This document shows, in pieces, positions 25,948 to 33,994 of a stretch of DNA of 64,000 nt (position 1 is its first letter; each line of letters begins with the position of its first letter). Source of the DNA: UBA2589 sp038120095. GTDB lineage: Bacteria > Gemmatimonadota > Gemmatimonadetes > Longimicrobiales > Gaopeijiaceae. A model generated the notes under the pieces. That model was given only the letters and a program-made list of their open reading frames with translations. It was not told where the DNA came from and made no database searches. The stretch spans positions 12,216 to 76,215 of the forward strand of contig JAYOKZ010000011.1 in assembly GCA_038120095.1 (NCBI GenBank), in the 5' to 3' direction. A program made the translations under genes and the position numbers.

Positions 25948-26937
25948 ATGGATCTCCAGCTCGGTCTCTTCCCGGACGACACCCCTGTCGCGACCGGAGC
26001 CCCGGTGGGGCCCGCACCTGTGCCCGACTCTCTTCGCCGGGTCGCGGAGGGGCTGTCCAGATCGGTTCGGCTCGGCACCTCGTCGTGGAGCTTCCCCGGG
26101 TGGGATGGGCTCGTGTACGACCGCGCGGCTTCGCAGAACCGGCTCGCGCGGCATGGGCTGGGCGCGTATGCGATGCACCCGCTTCTCCGCACCGTCGGGC
26201 TGGATCGCACCTACTACAGGTCCATCGACGAGGAGACCTATCGCCGGTATGCCGAGGCAGTACCGCGGGACTTCCGATTCCTGGTGAAAGCCGATCGCCT
26301 GCTCACTTCTCCAACCGATCCAGACCGGTTCGGCGCACGTGGTGTGAACCCGCACTTTCTCGATCCGCGGCGTGCCGTGGATGAGGTCCTGACACCCATG
26401 CTCGAAGGCCTGACCTCGAAGGTCGGGCCCATCCTCTTCCAATTTCCCCCGATCCCGCCGAACCTGATCGGAGGAGTGCGGCGCTTCCACGATCGACTCT
26501 ACCGCTTTCTCGACGCTCTCCCGGACGGCCCGACGTACGCGGTGGAACTTCGGACGCCCGAGTTCCTGAACGATGAGTACGCAACCCTGCTGCAGGCGAC
26601 TGGTGCCGCCCATTGCTACACCGTGCATCCCGCCATGGCACCTCTCGAGAAGCAGAAGGAAGTGGTCTCCCCGTTCTATCAACCCACGCTCGTCATCCGC
26701 TGGATGCTCCGTGCGGGACTCAAGTATCAGGTTGCGAAGGAGCGCTACCAGCCCTTCGATCGAATCGTCGATGAGGACCCGACCTCCCGTGATGCGATCG
26801 CCCGGACGGTACTCGACGCCCTCATTGCGGAGCGCCAGGTCTTCGTGATCGCCAACAACAAGGCGGAAGGCTCGGCTCCGCTCTCTCTCTTCAGGCTTGC
26901 CGAACGCGTCACCCACTGGACAACTGATGCTCCGTAA
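25948..26937 (+). CDS. DUF72 family protein
   Basis: 329 aa. DUF72 (YecE-like) proteins are TIM-barrel proteins of unknown role. Visible hallmarks: RLGTSSWSFPGWDGLVY near the N-terminus, VDRTYYR-type strand (VGLDRTYYRS), RFLVKADR, a central GPILFQFPP, and YAVELRTPEF. Start at the ATG 25948 places about 33 residues before the domain; upstream codons in the same frame are antisense to the ArsC-like gene and are rejected. Its stop overlaps the next gene by 11 bp, so the two are likely co-transcribed. Confidence 0.85.
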   Translation: MDLQLGLFPDDTPVATGAPVGPAPVPDSLRRVAEGLSRSVRLGTSSWSFPGWDGLVYDRAASQNRLARHGLGAYAMHPLLRTVGLDRTYYRSIDEETYRRYAEAVPRDFRFLVKADRLLTSPTDPDRFGARGVNPHFLDPRRAVDEVLTPMLEGLTSKVGPILFQFPPIPPNLIGGVRRFHDRLYRFLDALPDGPTYAVELRTPEFLNDEYATLLQATGAAHCYTVHPAMAPLEKQKEVVSPFYQPTLVIRWMLRAGLKYQVAKERYQPFDRIVDEDPTSRDAIARTVLDALIAERQVFVIANNKAEGSAPLSLFRLAERVTHWTTDAP

Positions 26938-27370
26938 CCCTCGATTCTGGCTCGCCGTGGCCGGTTCGTGGCTGGTCGTCTCCGGCCTCGCACACACCAT
27001 GTACCACGTGTGGACGTTCGTCCTCGAGAACGGGGTTGGCGGGCTGCGGGAATTCGCGATGAACGCGATGAAACAGGCGCGCTCGCCGGACCCACTGACG
27101 CCCAGCATGTGGCGTCAATTCAGGATGTTCAGCGTTTCATTCGGCCTGCTGCTGTTCTTCAGCGGCGGGATGAATCTGCTGCTCTCGCGTATCACGGTGT
27201 CCCGAGCGGTTCTCGCTCACGTCGCTCTCTTCGGAACGCTCTTCTGGACGATCGCCTTCATTCCGTTCGCGTTCGTCGATCCGGTCATCCAGTCGATCGT
27301 CGTCGCGTTCATTGCGGTACCGCTGCACGCGATCGCCTACGTGGCGGCGACGCTCGACGAGGACCCATGA
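26927..27370 (+). CDS. Small four-helix membrane protein (LIC_13387-like)
   Basis: 147 aa with four predicted membrane helices and an N-terminal MLRNPRFWLAVAGSWLVVSG start. The loop after helix 1 carries HTMYHVW, which with later SMWRQFRMFSVSFG resembles a small family annotated as LIC_13387-type membrane proteins. No known function. Start ATG at 26927 lies inside the end of DUF72 (11-bp overlap), implying coupling. Convergent with the beta-lactamase-like gene, only 15 bp away. Confidence 0.65.
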   Translation: MLRNPRFWLAVAGSWLVVSGLAHTMYHVWTFVLENGVGGLREFAMNAMKQARSPDPLTPSMWRQFRMFSVSFGLLLFFSGGMNLLLSRITVSRAVLAHVALFGTLFWTIAFIPFAFVDPVIQSIVVAFIAVPLHAIAYVAATLDEDP

Positions 27371-27385
27371 TCCCGGTGAGCCGAG

Positions 27386-28546
27386 TCAACGACGTGAGTT
27401 TCTCAGCTCCGCGAGCAGCGACTGGGCGACCCGACCGAGATTCGTCCGCCCCCCCGTGTAATTCCTGAGAAGCACGACGCCCACCCGGTGGTCGGGGTCG
27501 ACCGCCATGAATGCATTGTACCCCGCAACCGACCCCCCGTGCGAAGCAAGCCGATTTCCGTCTTCGTCGACCGCCACGGTGAACCCGAGGCCGTACCCTC
27601 GCCGTGGGTTCTCCGGAGTCTGAACGCGCAACACCTCGGCCCTGCTCGACTCTGCAAGAATCGTCAGGCCGGGGACCCCCGCGACAGCCCCCAGGAACCG
27701 GCCGAGATCGGCCACGGTCGAATACACCCCACCATTCGGCACCTTGTATCCACGGCCGGCATGTTCACGGGCAGCAGTCTCCCCGCTCACGGCCCCCTCT
27801 CGCACCGTGTATCCCCGGGCGAGACGTGGCCCGAGTTCCGCTCCATCGACGACGAACGACGACCCGGTCATCCCCAGCGGGATGAACACCTTCTGCGCGA
27901 CCAGATCGATGTAGGGTTGCCCCGCCGCCCGAGACAGGGCCAGACCAAGGATGCCGAAACCGATGTTCGAATACTGGTAACGCCCGCCCGGAATCGAGTC
28001 GAAGGCCGTACGAGGAATCGACTGCAGGATGCGACGCTCCCATTGATCGATGGGCCCCACGACGGACTCCGGCCAATCCGGCTCCCTGATCAGTCCCGCC
28101 GTGTGCGACGCGAGGTGGCGGAAGGTGACGTCCGCAACGCCAGCACGCCGATCACGGAGGCCGTCGATCTCCGGAAGGTATCGGGACACGGGATCGTCCA
28201 GCCCGATCACACCCTCGTCGACGAGGATCATCATCAGTACGGCGGTGACTGACTTGGAGATCGAACCTGTCCTCGAAACCGACGAGGGCAGCATCGGCTC
28301 GCGCGTCACGCGGTCGGCAAGCCCCCACGCGTCCGCCCACACCAGATCACCATCGACCATGACGCCGGCAGCGATTCCGCCCACGCCGTCGTCGGCAACA
28401 TCCTCGGCGATCGTCGCGGAGAAACGAGCGATCGCCTCGTCCCACTGAGCTCGCTGGCCCGAGACCGGGGCGACCCAACCCAGGAGGAGCCAGAGCGTGA
28501 GAGGCCCACCGCACAGGGTAGCTCGGTTCTTGCGAGGTCGGCTCAC
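27386..28546 (-). CDS. Serine hydrolase of the beta-lactamase/penicillin-binding (class C) fold
   Basis: 386 aa with a signal peptide ending near SGQRAQ (residue ~30). The class C beta-lactamase-like active site is complete: SISK (Ser95-x-x-Lys98), YSN in YQYSNIGFGILG, and HGG in ASHGGSVAGYNAF replacing KTG. These proteins are peptidases, esterases or D-aminopeptidases as often as beta-lactamases; given the neighbours a peptide or D-amino-acid substrate is plausible. The GTG at 28546 overlaps the upstream PLP-enzyme stop by 4 bp (GTGA) and is preferred over the further upstream ATG at 28573. Last gene of a three-gene operon. Confidence 0.85.
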   Translation of the reverse strand: MSRPRKNRATLCGGPLTLWLLLGWVAPVSGQRAQWDEAIARFSATIAEDVADDGVGGIAAGVMVDGDLVWADAWGLADRVTREPMLPSSVSRTGSISKSVTAVLMMILVDEGVIGLDDPVSRYLPEIDGLRDRRAGVADVTFRHLASHTAGLIREPDWPESVVGPIDQWERRILQSIPRTAFDSIPGGRYQYSNIGFGILGLALSRAAGQPYIDLVAQKVFIPLGMTGSSFVVDGAELGPRLARGYTVREGAVSGETAAREHAGRGYKVPNGGVYSTVADLGRFLGAVAGVPGLTILAESSRAEVLRVQTPENPRRGYGLGFTVAVDEDGNRLASHGGSVAGYNAFMAVDPDHRVGVVLLRNYTGGRTNLGRVAQSLLAELRNSRR

Positions 28547-29730
28547 GAGACGAATACCCCTGCCTTCCTCCATCCGTGCACGCTCGACAGAACGCGGTCG
28601 ACGTCGGACGCATCGTTGTACAGGCCGAAGGAGAATCGAAGCACCCCCGACCTGAGGGAGAAGACGATCCCCTCGTCGACCAGGTGGCGGTGGAGCGCAT
28701 TCACTTCAGGGTCGTCCGCGGAGTAATGCCGACCACCCCCGAGCCGACCCGACGAGACGATGTGCGCGAGGTGAGGCCCCGAGCCTCCGCCGACGACCGG
28801 CAGACCCGCGTCGAGCAGTCCGTCTGCCAGCTCCGCGGCGAGGCTCTGCACATGCGCCTGAATCCTGCCGACACCGACTTCCGTGACGAGTTCGAGTGCG
28901 GCACGCGTCGCACTCATGCCGAGGTAGTTGTAGTTGCCCAGATCGAAGCGCCGGGCGCCGGGCGCGTACTCGAGTGGCCCATCCGAATACGCAGTCTCGT
29001 GGGCATCGAGGGAAATTCCGTAACGGGCGACATGGATCGGTACGAGTTGCTCGGCAACCTCCCGCCGGACGAACAGGAAGCCGAATCCGTAGAGAGAGAG
29101 CAGCCCTTTCTGCGAGGCAACCGCGAGGGCATCGACTCCCAGTGCGTGCACGTCGGTCTGGAGTGACCCGATCGACTGCGCTCCATCCGCAAGCGTCCAG
29201 GCACCGACGGACCGCGCGGCGCGCACCAGCGGTTCGACATCGGTGATGAAGCCCGGGGCGAAGGAAATCGTCGGGAACGTCACGATCCGGGTTCGGTGGT
29301 CAACCGCGGCCACCATCGCCTCGATGGGCATCATCCCATCCACCGGATCAACGGAACGGACTTCGACACCGTATCGTCGAGCGAGGTTGAACCAGAGGTA
29401 GATGTTGTTCGGGTGCTCGAGTTCGGGACAGATCACCACGTTGTCGCCCGCCCGCCATTCGAGGCTTGCAGCGAACAGATTCAACCCCTCCGAGACATTC
29501 TTGGTGATCGCCACCTCGTCGGCATCCGCACCGATCATCGACGCAACCAGGGCGCGTGTCTCTTCGACACCCTCTCGAAGAACGTCCTTGTCGCTCGTGC
29601 CCGCGACCTGAGCATTCACATACTCGTGAACGACATCGCGCACGGTGGTCGGGACCAGCCCCTTCGCAGCCATGTTCAGGTACGTGCGCTCGGAGGCACC
29701 CGGAAAGAGTTGGCGAATCTGTTCGTTCAC
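28543..29730 (-). CDS. Class V aminotransferase-fold PLP enzyme (cysteine desulfurase-like)
   Basis: 395 aa, cytoplasmic. Fold type I PLP enzyme of the NifS/CsdA-related class V group: ITKNVSEGLN for phosphate binding, LEHPNN (His106), LADGAQSIG (Asp182) and the PLP Lys208 in ASQKGLL. There is no obvious catalytic Cys loop of a true cysteine desulfurase, so isopenicillin-epimerase-like or selenocysteine-lyase-like chemistry is also possible. The ATG at 29730 overlaps the symporter stop by 4 bp, and its own stop overlaps the hydrolase GTG. The operon thus links an amino-acid or dicarboxylate carrier, this enzyme and an exported hydrolase. Confidence 0.85.
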   Translation of the reverse strand: MNEQIRQLFPGASERTYLNMAAKGLVPTTVRDVVHEYVNAQVAGTSDKDVLREGVEETRALVASMIGADADEVAITKNVSEGLNLFAASLEWRAGDNVVICPELEHPNNIYLWFNLARRYGVEVRSVDPVDGMMPIEAMVAAVDHRTRIVTFPTISFAPGFITDVEPLVRAARSVGAWTLADGAQSIGSLQTDVHALGVDALAVASQKGLLSLYGFGFLFVRREVAEQLVPIHVARYGISLDAHETAYSDGPLEYAPGARRFDLGNYNYLGMSATRAALELVTEVGVGRIQAHVQSLAAELADGLLDAGLPVVGGGSGPHLAHIVSSGRLGGGRHYSADDPEVNALHRHLVDEGIVFSLRSGVLRFSFGLYNDASDVDRVLSSVHGWRKAGVFVS

Positions 29731-30920
29731 GACGATGTCCTTTCAGCCTCGGAGCGAGCCACCAGTGCGGTGCCGATCAGGTCGCCCATGACGTTGATAG
29801 TGGTATTTCCCATGTCCACGAACCTGTAGATGCCACCGACGATCGCCGCCACCTCGATCGGCAGGTTGAACGCCTGCACATAGATGAGTGCGATCACGAA
29901 GCCACCTCCCGGAATACCGCCCGAGCCTTGAGAGAGCAACAGGCCGATCAGCACGACCGATACGAGCGACGCCGCACCAAACTGGACGCCTGCGGCCTGT
30001 GCGGTGAACAGAAGCACCGCCCCGAGCATGACCGAGGTGCCGTCCTTGTTGAGTTGAGCACCGAGCGGGAGTGTGAACGAATAGATCGAGGTGGGGAGGC
30101 CGATCCGCTCGGCCGTCTCCAGGGAAACGCTCAGAGAGGCCAGACTGGAGGTGGTCGCTGCGGTCGTCGCCCATAGCGGGCCGGTCTCACGCAGGAACGT
30201 CAGGGGAGCTCGCGCCGCCCCCAGGCGCAGCAGTGCCATGTACGCGACGAGGATCACCAACTGCGCAGCGTACACCCCTGCGAGGAATCGGGCCATCGGC
30301 CCGAGCAGAGCCCATCCATGCGTCCCCACCGTCACGGCCATGAGCGCGCCGATCCCGACCGGGGCGGTGAGCAGAACGAGATCCACGATGCGGCGCAAAA
30401 GCGCCGTAACGTCGCGATACACACCTGCCAGTCGAGTCCGAGGCCCCTCGTCGAGAAGAAGGGTCGCCGTGCCCAGGAGTACGGCGATCACGACGATCTG
30501 GACCACGTTTCCTTCGGCAAATGCGGCAAAGGCATTCCTCGGAACCATTCCGAGGAGAACCTCCGCGATCGACGGAACGGCACCGACAGGTCCATCCACC
30601 TCACCCGTCAGCTGCATCCCCACACCGGGACGGAGGATCGACATCGCCCCGAGGCCAAGCAGGAGGGCCACGACATCGGTACTCACGAAGTACGTCATCG
30701 TCTTCCCGGCAAGACGCCCGAATGCGGTCACGTCGCTCAGGGCCGTCAGACCCGCGAGCAGGTTGAAGAAGACGAGGGGAATCGCGGCGAGGACCAGAAG
30801 ACGGATGAAGACGTCTCCGATCGGCTGAAGGACGCCTACAGTTTCACCGAGGGCGACACCGACCGCGGCGCCGAGTGCCATTCCGATGAGGATCCGGGTC
30901 CCCAGGCCGACGCGTCCCAT
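29727..30920 (-). CDS. Dicarboxylate/amino-acid:cation symporter (SDF family)
   Basis: 397 aa from the ATG at 30920. SDF/DAACS family, eight helices and two hairpin loops. The serine-rich HP1 region reads ATTAATTSSLASLSVSLE, helix 7 carries NKDGTSVMLGA (NMDGT in classical members) and HP2 region is GSGGIPGGGF; these bind substrate and Na+. Imports glutamate, aspartate or C4-dicarboxylates in characterised relatives. The open frame extends to 30977 but this would overlap the divergent small lipoprotein; MGRVGLGTRILIGMALG is the usual start. First gene of the operon. Confidence 0.9.
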   Translation of the reverse strand: MGRVGLGTRILIGMALGAAVGVALGETVGVLQPIGDVFIRLLVLAAIPLVFFNLLAGLTALSDVTAFGRLAGKTMTYFVSTDVVALLLGLGAMSILRPGVGMQLTGEVDGPVGAVPSIAEVLLGMVPRNAFAAFAEGNVVQIVVIAVLLGTATLLLDEGPRTRLAGVYRDVTALLRRIVDLVLLTAPVGIGALMAVTVGTHGWALLGPMARFLAGVYAAQLVILVAYMALLRLGAARAPLTFLRETGPLWATTAATTSSLASLSVSLETAERIGLPTSIYSFTLPLGAQLNKDGTSVMLGAVLLFTAQAAGVQFGAASLVSVVLIGLLLSQGSGGIPGGGFVIALIYVQAFNLPIEVAAIVGGIYRFVDMGNTTINVMGDLIGTALVARSEAERTSS

Positions 30921-30964
30921 GACGCCGAACTTGCACTCGTCGCTCGGCCCAGCAAGTGTGCTGC

Positions 30965-31189
30965 ATGAACATGTCACGAGAACTCCGAGCGCTCGCCGCG
31001 ATTCTCTTCGCCGGCTTCCTGTCGGGATGCGGCTCAGGAGAGGCTGCGCCGGGAGTGGAGCTCACGCGGGCGCAGAAGGACAGTATCATCTCGGGCATGC
31101 CCCTTCCGGGTGCATCGGGAGTCGGCGCCGCGATGCAGGCACGCGACCGTGCGAACGCCCGCACTGAGGCCCACGACACACTGCACTGA
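30965..31189 (+). CDS. Small lipoprotein of unknown function
   Basis: 74 aa. Signal peptide with lipobox FLSGC (about Cys22-24 depending on start), then a short acidic, low-complexity mature part (GVELTRAQKDSIISGMPLPGA). Starts could be the ATG at 30965 or 30971; a GTG at 30956 also exists. No recognised family. Divergent from the SDF symporter with a very short upstream space (about 45 bp), so its promoter must overlap the symporter start region. Confidence 0.6.
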   Translation: MNMSRELRALAAILFAGFLSGCGSGEAAPGVELTRAQKDSIISGMPLPGASGVGAAMQARDRANARTEAHDTLH

Positions 31190-31240
31190 GACCGTGGCCT
31201 TTCGCGGTGCGACTCGCTGGAACTGCGATCGCCGGCGCGG

Positions 31241-31269
31241 CTGACGGACCCGGCTGCATGACCTATACT
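31241..31269 (+). promoter_or_regulatory. Sigma-70-like promoter for the DUF411 gene
   Basis: -35 CTGACG (31241-31246), 17-bp spacer, -10 TATACT (31264-31269), matching 4/6 and 5/6 of the consensus. A start near 31276 would leave a leader of about 29 nt before the ATG at 31305. Confidence 0.55.
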
Positions 31270-31304
31270 TCGTGCGTCGACCTGTACCCAGACCAACGTC
31301 CGAG

Positions 31305-31790
31305 ATGCGCCACTTCCTTGCCTTGATGCTCTTCGGTGTCATCGCCGCCTGCTCGTCAGCTGACGCGGCGGAGAACGGCGTCATCGCCCGACAGGCGCTG
31401 GCGGATCCGGCCCTTCCCAGCGTGCTGGTCTACAAGTCTCCGACCTGCGGCTGTTGCAACGGATGGGTCGACCACATGGAGGCTGCAGGCTTCGCGGTGG
31501 ATGCCCGCAACACCACCGATCTCATGACGGTGAAGCGCGACGGTGGGGTTCCCCCGCAGATGTCCTCATGCCACACGGCCATCATCGATGGCTACGTCGT
31601 CGAAGGGCACGTGCCGGCCGAACAGGTGAAGGAACTCCTCGCGGCGCGGCCATCCATTGCAGGTATCGCCGTTCCGGGCATGCCCGTGGGCTCACCCGGC
31701 ATGGAGGGCCCGAACGCGAGGCCGTATCAGGTACTCTCGTTCACGCACTCGGGTGAGGCACAGGTGTTCGCGACCGTGGATCCCCGCTAG
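31305..31790 (+). CDS. DUF411 metal-binding lipoprotein
   Basis: 161 aa from the ATG at 31305. Lipobox IAAC follows a short hydrophobic stretch, so it is exported and anchored. The DUF411 domain shows VYKSPTCGCCNGWVDHM, then VPPQMSSCHTAIIDGYVVEGHVP; the CxxCC-type and SCH motifs are the expected Cu(I)/soft-metal ligands. DUF411 proteins are often linked to copper and silver handling; a copper P-type ATPase lies in this window but 30 kb away. A promoter is visible upstream. The next gene starts 11 bp after its stop. Confidence 0.85.
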   Translation: MRHFLALMLFGVIAACSSADAAENGVIARQALADPALPSVLVYKSPTCGCCNGWVDHMEAAGFAVDARNTTDLMTVKRDGGVPPQMSSCHTAIIDGYVVEGHVPAEQVKELLAARPSIAGIAVPGMPVGSPGMEGPNARPYQVLSFTHSGEAQVFATVDPR

Positions 31791-31801
31791 GAGACACGTC
31801 C

Positions 31802-32173
31802 GTGCCGGTGCAGCCGCGCGTGGTCGTCATCGAGCCGGAGACCGAGTTGGGTCGCGTCGTCCGCGACGTGCTGGTGGACGAGGGCTACGACGTGGTTCGC
31901 GTCCATGACCCGTACGGGGCGATCGGCGTCATGCGCGAGACGTCGTTCGACCTCGTCGTCGCCGGTCTGCCCGGCCCGTCTGACGATCCAACCGGCCCGC
32001 TCAGCGACCTGAAGAGGGAATTTCCCGACGTGCCCCTGATCTCCCTCGACGGCCCGGGAGTAACGACCCCGCGCGTATTCGGCTCGTGGAGGCGTGATGG
32101 TCAGAACATTACGCTGCGCCGGCCGTTCCACCTCCACGATGTCGTCTCAGCCGTGCGGGAGCTGGCGGGCTGA
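31802..32173 (+). CDS. Stand-alone degenerate receiver-like domain
   Basis: 123 aa from a GTG at 31802, 11 bp after the DUF411 stop. The order of elements follows a response-regulator receiver domain: RVVVIEPETELGRVVRDVLVDEG, FDLVVAGLPGP, PDVPLISLDG, and a terminal RRPFHLHDVVSAVREL segment. The phosphoacceptor Asp expected after strand 3 is missing (the loop is two residues short) and the conserved Lys of KPF is Arg. It should therefore not be phosphorylated in the usual way; it may be a protein-binding pseudo-receiver. No output domain and no kinase nearby. Confidence 0.65.
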   Translation: MPVQPRVVVIEPETELGRVVRDVLVDEGYDVVRVHDPYGAIGVMRETSFDLVVAGLPGPSDDPTGPLSDLKREFPDVPLISLDGPGVTTPRVFGSWRRDGQNITLRRPFHLHDVVSAVRELAG

Positions 32174-32249
32174 CTCTCCACACTCCATGTGTGGGGGGCG
32201 CTGCCCCGCTCGTCCCACCCACAAACGTCCCCATCTTCCCCGCTCTACC

Positions 32250-32801
32250 GTGCTCGCTTCGATTCGACGGCTCGTGATTGGCCTCGCCGCACTCGTGTCC
32301 ATCGCACCCCTGCCCATCGACGCTCAGGTGCGTCGCGGCCGACAGTCTGAAGATGTACCGCGCTGGGCTCCCATCTCCATCGGTGCCCGGATCGGATGGG
32401 ATTCGAGGGCAAACGCCGAGCTCATAGGCGGGCATCTTCGCATCCCGGTGATGCGGAGTGGCGTGGCTGAACTCTACCCCAGCGTCGAAGCCGTCTTTCT
32501 GCCCGGAACGAGGGAGTACCAGTACAACCTGGACGCAGCCTGGGTCCCGGGAGGCACGCGCGGCGGTGTGTTCGCCGGCGGTGGCGTGGGCTGGAGGGAC
32601 TCGGTGATCGGCGTGGATCTCGGGGACCCGCGAGAGACCTTCTTCGGGTTCAACGCGTTCGGAGGCGGCAAGACCAACCTCGGCTGGCTCCAGGTCGAAT
32701 TCCTGCTCCGGTGGACCTTCCTGAACGGGACGGCTTATCAGCCCAACTCCGCCGCGCTCGGCCTGAATCTGCCCTTCTGGCGCGTCGCTCCCGGGCGCTG
32801 A
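32250..32801 (+). CDS. Secreted outer-membrane-type protein
   Basis: 183 aa from a GTG at 32250, giving a signal peptide VLASIRRLVIGLAALVSIA cut near DAQV. The mature part has Gly/aromatic-rich short strands (PISIGARIGWD, GGVFAGGGVGWR, LQVEFLLRWTFLNG) and looks like a small beta-barrel; the end (LGLNLPFWRVAPGR) is not a perfect C-terminal barrel signature. Unknown function. The frame extends upstream across the receiver gene without signal features and is rejected. Confidence 0.6.
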   Translation: MLASIRRLVIGLAALVSIAPLPIDAQVRRGRQSEDVPRWAPISIGARIGWDSRANAELIGGHLRIPVMRSGVAELYPSVEAVFLPGTREYQYNLDAAWVPGGTRGGVFAGGGVGWRDSVIGVDLGDPRETFFGFNAFGGGKTNLGWLQVEFLLRWTFLNGTAYQPNSAALGLNLPFWRVAPGR

Positions 32802-32846
32802 CCCGCCACACCGTAAACGGGTCCCCGTGACCCTCACAGCCGCGGG

Positions 32847-33851
32847 TCAGGATCCCTCGGTCGGCCCCGGCTTTTGGGTCAATACGACGTAATCCGCCAG
32901 CGGCGCATGCTTCTCCTCCGACCACGCCCGGACATCGTCGACCTTGGTCATCACGACGGTGGCCACCCGAGTGCCGGGGCGATAGTCCGCGATCCTTTCC
33001 GGAATGCCTGTTCCATTCTCCACATGGAACGAACCCGCCATGTGGATGACGAATCCGCCGATGTGGTGGACGAGAGCCTCGGTGACAGCATGTCCCATCG
33101 AGGCGTCCCACAACGCCTGAGCGTAGATCGCATTCGACGTGAGCTCCGGGCGGGGGGGCGCCCGGTCCCCTTCAGGCGACGAGGTCACCCCGAGCATTGC
33201 CTCGGTCATGAGGGCATCCCACTGCGCTCGATATCGATCCGATGGCCCCGGGTACGGTAAGGGTGGCAGGTGACGGCGTGCCTGTTCCGACAGCGCCATG
33301 AGCGACTCGGGGCCCTCTCGCGTCACCCTGTTGACGTACCGACGCGGAGCGTTCGAAGCGAGGACCGGGAGGCCGAAGGCCCGGGCATGCTCGACGAGAG
33401 CACGGTACCGGCCCTCGTACTCATCCCACGGTCGGGAAGAACGAAGGAAGTGAGCCTCCGAAATCAGCCCGTCGAGGTATTCGTCCAGCACGTACTGCAC
33501 GTCGCGCTCGAACATCTCGAGTGACAGGACCACGGTGCGACCGGAGTCCGAGCCGATCCGCCGGACCACCTGGTTCAAGAGAAGCGTCTGAAACGCGTGG
33601 CCGACCATGTCGTCGTGCTCTTCACCCACGAGGAGGACCTCCTCCCCCACGACGGCATCGACCAGTGCGGTGAGCGTCGTCGGCTGCCCGTAGCGATCGT
33701 ACATCTGGAAGTCGACGCCTGCAGTGATCGAGGGCGTCGAGCCGTGAGCGTTCGTCTGAACGGCACCGAGCGGTGTCGTGGTGAACACGAGTGTGGTGCA
33801 GGCCGCAGCACCGACCAGTCCGCGGCGCAGCGAGAGGGTGAGATTCGACAT
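32847..33851 (-). CDS. ChaN family (haem-binding/DUF399-like) exported protein
   Basis: 334 aa from the ATG at 33851, with a signal peptide cut near LGAVQT. The ChaN/DUF399 fold is recognised by VLLVGEEHDDMVGHAFQTLL near the start and LSLEMFERDVQYVLDEYLDG, followed by a helical part with RPWDEYEGRYRALVEHAR and a late GGFVIHMAGSFHVENGTGIPERI. Campylobacter ChaN binds haem as a dimer; other members are erythromycin-esterase or PhuW-like hydrolases, so iron or haem handling is a fair guess only. Divergent from the FMN enzyme at 33995. Confidence 0.8.
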   Translation of the reverse strand: MSNLTLSLRRGLVGAAACTTLVFTTTPLGAVQTNAHGSTPSITAGVDFQMYDRYGQPTTLTALVDAVVGEEVLLVGEEHDDMVGHAFQTLLLNQVVRRIGSDSGRTVVLSLEMFERDVQYVLDEYLDGLISEAHFLRSSRPWDEYEGRYRALVEHARAFGLPVLASNAPRRYVNRVTREGPESLMALSEQARRHLPPLPYPGPSDRYRAQWDALMTEAMLGVTSSPEGDRAPPRPELTSNAIYAQALWDASMGHAVTEALVHHIGGFVIHMAGSFHVENGTGIPERIADYRPGTRVATVVMTKVDDVRAWSEEKHAPLADYVVLTQKPGPTEGS

Positions 33852-33981
33852 GTTGTTCGGAGACGGCCTCGAGTGCTTTACGCGTGCGCTGCACGACCGT
33901 CGCAAGGTACCGTCGAGCCGTGGCATGGTCGACGGCCGGACACCGGGCACCCTACCTTCGGAGTCACGCTCTCCGTTTCCA

Positions 33982-33987
33982 AAGGAG
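33982..33987 (+). promoter_or_regulatory. Ribosome binding site deciding a TTG start
   Basis: AAGGAG, 7 bp upstream of the TTG at 33995. No ATG or GTG at a suitable distance exists, so TTG is taken as the start of the FMN enzyme. Confidence 0.75.
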
Positions 33988-33994
33988 CCCCCCG

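Noticed and set aside
25894..27108. Upstream part of the minus-strand frame that contains the ArsC-like gene
   Set aside because: Antisense to the DUF72 gene; the family similarity begins only at the ATG at 25893.
9863..33672. Recurrent accagtgcggtg at about 9863, 29760 and 33660
   Set aside because: All copies lie in coding DNA and encode Thr-Ala-Leu-Val-type residues in favoured codons; spacing is irregular, so this is codon bias and not a repeat family.
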